Shown here: piece by piece, positions 4,762 to 8,297 of the stretch | How the letters are laid out: every line of letters starts with the position of its first letter | Position numbering within the stretch: position 1 is the stretch's first letter | NCBI GenBank assembly: GCA_024762375.1 | Contig: JANTHQ010000068.1 | Coordinates: 1-8,297 of the forward strand | Direction: 5' to 3' | Origin: Anaerolineaceae bacterium | Lineage (GTDB): Bacteria > Chloroflexota > Anaerolineae > 4572-78 | DNA: 8,297 nucleotides | Made by a program: the position numbers and the translations under genes | Notes under the pieces: generated by a model | What the model was told of the DNA's origin: nothing | The model's database searches: none | The model's input: only the letters and a program-made list of their open reading frames with translations

Positions 4762-5694
4762 ATGAGTCCGTTTGAGACCGAAACAACTGCAATCAATGCC
4801 ACGCCACAAACTACCATTGGCATCCTTCGCGCCAATATTCCATCATTCAAAACATTAACGGTTCTTTTCAAATTGCGAATTGTGGTGCTGTTGCTGGTTG
4901 CTTCGATGGGCGGCGCTTTTTTGGCGGCGAACGGCACACCGGGTATCGGCGCATTGTCGCTGTTGCTGGTAACCGGCGGTTTTGCCGCGGCAGGCGCATC
5001 GGCATTGAACCAGTATTTTGAACGCGCGTCGGATGGGCTGATGAAACGCACCAGCAAACGTCCGTTGGTGGATGGAACCATCGCACGGCCAGGCTGGGTA
5101 CCGTATGTCGCCGGGGCGATGATTTTGGTGCCGTCATTGGCGGTATTACCCTTTAACCCCCCATTGACATTCTTTTTGCTGCTCGGCGCGGCAATTTACG
5201 TTTTTCTGTACACCCTCTATCTCAAACCGCGCACCCTGCTGAACATTGTGATTGGCGGTGCAGCCGGCAGTGCGGCTGTGTTGAGTGGCAGTGCAGCAGT
5301 CGGCAATTGGGCCGACCCCGGCGCGGTTGTGCTGGCATTTTTACTTTTTCTGTGGACCCCGACACATTTTTGGAGTTTGGCCATCACCTATAAAGATGAT
5401 TATGCCCGCAGCAACACACCGATGCTCCCCGTGCAGACATCCTCGCACACTGCCGCATGGTGGGTACTGCTCCACACCGTTGCGACGGCATTTGCGGCGC
5501 TGATGTTGGCATTCCACCCCGCATTGGGCTGGATTTACGCCGTGCCGGTCGGCATTGCCACCATCGACATGCTGGTGCGGAACATCAAACTGCTAAAAGA
5601 CCCCAGTTCCAAAATGGCACTCTCGCTTTTCAAAGTTTCCAATCTTTATTTGTTGATTGTGATGCTGATGATTGGCGTTGACGCGATGATTTAA
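4762..5694 (+). CDS. ctaB: Protoheme IX farnesyltransferase (heme O synthase)
   Basis: A 310-residue polytopic membrane prenyltransferase of the UbiA superfamily. It adds a farnesyl group to heme B to give heme O, the precursor of heme A for cytochrome oxidases. The prenyl-diphosphate motif is ALNQYFERASDGLMKRT (residues 81-97), followed by SKRPLVDG (98-105). The usual first Asp of the motif is Glu87, while Asp91 is kept, as in other NQYxER-type members. Further signatures are TLYLKPRTLLNIVIGGAAG (151-169), FLWTPTHFWSLAI (196-208) and KDDYARSNTPMLPV (211-224). The start is ATG 4762, with GGGGAG 5 nt upstream; about 35 hydrophilic residues precede the first membrane helix. It lies 102 bp downstream of the selenoprotein gene on the same strand and is closed by a strong terminator. 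No oxidase subunit genes are in the window. Confidence 0.95.
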   Translation: MSPFETETTAINATPQTTIGILRANIPSFKTLTVLFKLRIVVLLLVASMGGAFLAANGTPGIGALSLLLVTGGFAAAGASALNQYFERASDGLMKRTSKRPLVDGTIARPGWVPYVAGAMILVPSLAVLPFNPPLTFFLLLGAAIYVFLYTLYLKPRTLLNIVIGGAAGSAAVLSGSAAVGNWADPGAVVLAFLLFLWTPTHFWSLAITYKDDYARSNTPMLPVQTSSHTAAWWVLLHTVATAFAALMLAFHPALGWIYAVPVGIATIDMLVRNIKLLKDPSSKMALSLFKVSNLYLLIVMLMIGVDAMI

Positions 5695-5709
5695 ATACCC
5701 GCAACATTC

Positions 5710-5749
5710 AAATGGCGAAAATGGGTAAACCCATTTTCGCCATTTTTTT
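5710..5749 (+). terminator. Rho-independent terminator of ctaB, probably also serving the opposite operon
   Basis: AAATGGCGAAAATGGG (5710-5725) and its exact reverse complement (5730-5745) form a 16-bp stem with a TAAA loop. On the plus strand the stem runs into seven consecutive Ts (5743-5749). The convergent ppk2 gene ends at 5761, so the same hairpin follows it on the minus strand. There the tail is only ATTTGAATG, so termination in that direction should be weaker. Confidence 0.92.
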
Positions 5750-5760
5750 GTGTCAAAATT

Positions 5761-6615
5761 TTACGGATACACTTCCGGCACAAAGGTCTGGTCGGTGATG
5801 GGCGGGCGCACATAGCCCACATCTGCTTGCCGTGGCGGCAATTCAATCGGGTCGGGGGTGAGATCTTCATACGGTATCACACTCAGCAGATGATGGATGC
5901 AGTTCAACCGCGCGTGCCGTTTTACATCCGCATTGACCACATACCATGGCGCTTGTTTGATGTCGGTGTATTTGAACATTTCATCTTTTGCGCGAGAATA
6001 CTCCACCCACCGCGCCCGCGATTCCAAATCCATCGGGCTAAGTTTCCACCGTTTGGTCGGGTCGGTGAGCCGTGCTTGAAAACGCCGCTCCTGTTCTTCA
6101 TCACTGACGGAAAACCAATATTTGATGAGAATAATGCCGGAACGCACCAGCATGCGCTCAAACTCCGGGCACGACCGCATAAATTCCCGATACTCCTCTT
6201 CGGTGCAAAACCCCATTACCCGCTCGACACCGGCACGGTTGTACCAACTGCGGTCAAACAGCACCATCTCGCCTGCGGCGGGTAAATGCGGCACATATCG
6301 CTGAAAATACCACTGCGTTTTTTCGCGCTCGGTGGGAGTGCCCAGCGCCACTACCCGCGCAATTCGGGGGTTCAGCCGCTGTGTAATCCGTTTGATGACA
6401 CCGCCTTTTCCGGCGGCATCACGTCCTTCAAAAATCACCACCACCTTCAACCCTTCATGCCGAATCCATTCCTGCAATTTGACCAGTTCAACCTGTAATT
6501 TTTCCAATTCCCGTTCGTAAGCCTTGCGGCTCATCTTTTCCGGTTTTGGTGTATCGGTATGTTCGGGTGGCTCGACCGGTTTTGCCGCTGGCGACTTTTT
6601 CTTCTTTTTGGACAT
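5761..6615 (-). CDS. ppk2: Polyphosphate kinase 2 (PPK2 family, class I type)
   Basis: A 284-residue cytoplasmic kinase that transfers phosphate between polyphosphate and nucleotides; class I members mainly make ATP or GTP from ADP or GDP. The Walker A region is VVIFEGRDAAGKGGVIKRI (59-77), with the loop at 63-72. The Walker B region is VLFDRSWYNRAGVERVMGFC (118-137), with Asp121-Arg122. LTDPTKRWKLSPMDLESRARW and APWYVVNADVKRHARLNCI are the later family signatures. The first 27 residues are low-complexity and Lys/Pro-rich (MSKKKKKSP...), probably disordered. The start is ATG 6615 with AGGGGG 7 nt upstream. It is the last gene of the ssnA - DUF3891 - ppk2 operon, 24 bp after the DUF3891 gene. 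The preference for ADP or GDP cannot be told from the sequence. Confidence 0.95.
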   Translation of the reverse strand: MSKKKKKSPAAKPVEPPEHTDTPKPEKMSRKAYERELEKLQVELVKLQEWIRHEGLKVVVIFEGRDAAGKGGVIKRITQRLNPRIARVVALGTPTEREKTQWYFQRYVPHLPAAGEMVLFDRSWYNRAGVERVMGFCTEEEYREFMRSCPEFERMLVRSGIILIKYWFSVSDEEQERRFQARLTDPTKRWKLSPMDLESRARWVEYSRAKDEMFKYTDIKQAPWYVVNADVKRHARLNCIHHLLSVIPYEDLTPDPIELPPRQADVGYVRPPITDQTFVPEVYP

Positions 6616-6639
6616 CAGAACACCCCCTTTGTGTGGTAA

Positions 6640-7437
6640 TTATTTTTCTTCACGTTCCGCGCGGAACGTGAACACACGCAAATCTTTCGGTGCGGTATGC
6701 CATTCCGCTTGCAAATCGGCGTCGCTGGCAAATGTTGTGGCGGAAAGCCGGCGCGTTTGCACTGTCGCTGAAAATTCCGGCTCCGCAAACGGCCACGGCG
6801 AGATGTTCAGCGCACCATCTGCCAGCGGTTTCAGGGTAATGGACACTCGCTCATCCGGCAATTGCGCCGGAACATCTGCCACCACCGATTCGGTGATGTC
6901 ATCCATGCACAAAAGCAGGCTCAGCCAATCGAAAATCTGCAGCAGGCGCATCGCCGCCGCCAGTGGCGCGGGTTGGCACGCTTGCTGATAGACGGCAATT
7001 TGCCGCAATTCGGCAAGCTGTGCTGTTTCCCATGCTCGCTGGTCTTCGCAAAATGCCACCAGTTTCTGCCATTCGGGTTGCGGGTCGCGCTGTGCCGCTA
7101 CCCGTTTCTCGTTCAAAAAACGGGCATGCTGGCTCACCAGCACTGCACCATAGCGCGTTTGACTTTCCACACAAGCGATACTGCGGCGCCAAATTGCCAA
7201 ATGCTCATCCACCGGCATTTCCAAAAAATCGGTGGGGCGCTGGCGCTCGTTGATTTTTGGGTTTTGTTCCCACTGCCACCACCCTTGATCGTGGTTGCTG
7301 GCGGTTAACATCAGTTCATGCCGGTCAACGGGCAGGCGGAACCGGTCGTTGCCCCAGTGTGCCGCAAATTGTCCGGCCAGCCAGCCATGTGCGGTTTGGG
7401 TGATAATGATGGTCGGATTGTCGCGTCGTCGAATCAT
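6640..7437 (-). CDS. DUF3891 family protein of unknown function
   Basis: A 265-residue soluble protein without signal peptide or membrane segment. It matches my memory of DUF3891 by its N-terminus (IITQTAHGWLAGQFAAHWG, residues 11-29), the motif ASNHDQGWWQWEQNP (46-60), PTDFLEMPVDEHLAIW (68-83) and VSQHARFL (101-108). The spaced His and His-Asp residues (H17, H27, H49-D50, H79, H104) look like a metal-binding helical core similar to HD-type hydrolases. That is inference; no activity is known to me. Its ATG directly abuts the TAA of ssnA (TAAATG) and no clear ribosome binding site precedes it, which suggests translational coupling. It is followed 24 bp later by ppk2. Confidence 0.8.
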   Translation of the reverse strand: MIRRRDNPTIIITQTAHGWLAGQFAAHWGNDRFRLPVDRHELMLTASNHDQGWWQWEQNPKINERQRPTDFLEMPVDEHLAIWRRSIACVESQTRYGAVLVSQHARFLNEKRVAAQRDPQPEWQKLVAFCEDQRAWETAQLAELRQIAVYQQACQPAPLAAAMRLLQIFDWLSLLLCMDDITESVVADVPAQLPDERVSITLKPLADGALNISPWPFAEPEFSATVQTRRLSATTFASDADLQAEWHTAPKDLRVFTFRAEREEK

Positions 7438-8297
7438 TTACATGTCTGCAACTTTTTCCCACACTTTTACCGACAGGTCTCGGGCGTGGGCGGCGATGGC
7501 TTTTTCGTCCAGATAGAGCAATTCGCGGTCTTTCATCAGCATTTTTCCACCGGCGATGGTGTGGGTGACGCGGCTGCCATCCATACCGAAAATGATGTGC
7601 CACGGGTAATTGCCGTCGGTGAGGTAAGTGAATGGGTAGTAATCGAGCAGGATGATGTCGGCATACGCACCCGGTTCCAGCGCGGCAACAGGTTTCGGGA
7701 AGAAGATTTGGGCGATTTTGGCGTTATTTTCAAAAGCCAGTTCCATCACGGTGTTACCGCCCATTGCCTGCGGGTTGCCCTGATGGCTTTTGTGCAGCAG
7801 GTAAGTGAATGCCATTTCGGTGAACATATTGTTGCTGAACCCATCGTTGCCCAGCCCGACGGTGATACCTTTTTCCAGCATCCGCTCGACTTTCGCCACT
7901 CCGACGGCGTTATTCATATTGCTGCGCGGCTGGTGGGTTACTTTTGTGCCGCTGAGTTTTAACGCGCCCATCTCGAATTCGTCCACGTGAATGGCGTGCG
8001 CCACGATCGTTTTTTCGCCCAGAATGCCGCGACTCTCCAGCCGCTCGGCGGTGCGCATATTGTATTTTTGCAGGCTGTCCTGCTCGTCGGCTTTGTCTTC
8101 CGCCAAATGGATGTGGAAGCCGGTGTCCAGCCCCTGTGCGGCGGCGACACATTTCGCCAGCGTTTCATCGGACAGGGTGAGACTGGCATGCAGCCCAAAC
8201 GATGCGCCCAACTGCGCCGCGCCCGCTTCGCCGCGCGCCCGCATATCGCGCACTTTTTTCAGCCAGCGCACATTCTCGGCGATACCGGCATCTGCGC
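7438..8297 (-). CDS. ssnA: SsnA-type amidohydrolase (selenium-associated), 5' part cut by window edge
   Basis: The open frame covers 286 residues up to the right edge; about 150 N-terminal residues, including the usual HxH metal motif, are outside. It belongs to the metal-dependent amidohydrolase superfamily. Visible family features are LHASLTLSDETL, FHIHLAED with a metal-ligand His, IVAHAIHVD, VTHQPRSNMNNAVGVA, VGLGNDGFSNNM with the catalytic Asp, then ADIILLDYYPFTYLTDGNYPWHIIFG. The combination NMNNAVG, GNDGFSNNM and the PWHIIFG end is what I associate with SsnA (TIGR03314, 'Se_ssnA'). That family is reported in genomes that also carry labile-selenium molybdenum hydroxylases; its reaction is unknown. 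Related amidohydrolases such as guanine or atrazine-type deaminases are the alternative. It is the first visible gene of a minus-strand operon. Confidence 0.8.
   Translation of the reverse strand, partial: ADAGIAENVRWLKKVRDMRARGEAGAAQLGASFGLHASLTLSDETLAKCVAAAQGLDTGFHIHLAEDKADEQDSLQKYNMRTAERLESRGILGEKTIVAHAIHVDEFEMGALKLSGTKVTHQPRSNMNNAVGVAKVERMLEKGITVGLGNDGFSNNMFTEMAFTYLLHKSHQGNPQAMGGNTVMELAFENNAKIAQIFFPKPVAALEPGAYADIILLDYYPFTYLTDGNYPWHIIFGMDGSRVTHTIAGGKMLMKDRELLYLDEKAIAAHARDLSVKVWEKVADM

Noticed and set aside
1..8297. tRNA (including tRNA-Sec), rRNA, CRISPR arrays, insertion sequences, phage genes
   Set aside because: No cloverleaf, repeat-spacer array, transposase or phage protein could be recognised on either strand.

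Overview
The window is ordinary-looking bacterial chromosome of moderate GC content with one exceptional gene in it. It comes from a bacterium that makes heme O, presumably for a respiratory oxidase, and probably handles selenium. The phylum cannot be fixed from the sequence. The gene families and protein style would fit Chloroflexota or Calditrichota-like lineages, but that is an impression, not evidence. UGA is a normal stop here: it ends pcm, the cation exchanger gene and the lipid kinase gene.

Layout, left to right. A YihY/BrkB membrane protein (+, cut by the left edge) runs tail to tail into a small thermonuclease gene (-), overlapping it by 38 bp. The nuclease gene and pcm (+, protein-L-isoaspartate methyltransferase) diverge from a shared promoter region. 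That region holds a near-consensus sigma70-type promoter for the nuclease. pcm converges on a CaCA-family Ca2+/H+ exchanger gene (-). Behind the exchanger is a 79-bp composite inverted repeat, then a diacylglycerol/lipid kinase gene (-) whose start is probably a non-standard CTG.

Divergent from the kinase at 4279-4659 is the main discovery. It is a DCC/DUF393-type thiol-disulfide oxidoreductase gene in which both cysteines of the redox motif are encoded by TGA, giving D-G-D-U-G-L-U. The reading frame is otherwise open for 126 residues. A hairpin 9 nt behind the second TGA closely resembles the E. coli fdhF SECIS element. I read this as an intact UxxU selenoprotein that standard gene callers would miss or truncate. 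ctaB (heme O synthase) follows on the same strand and ends at a strong rho-independent terminator.

The right part is a minus-strand operon, ssnA (cut by the right edge) - DUF3891 protein - PPK2 polyphosphate kinase, which runs into the same terminator from the other side. SsnA is known as a marker of selenium-dependent hydroxylase systems, so two independent selenium signals lie within 4 kb. Their functional connection is inference.

No tRNA, rRNA, CRISPR array, insertion sequence or phage gene was recognised. No stretch longer than 300 bp lacks a gene.
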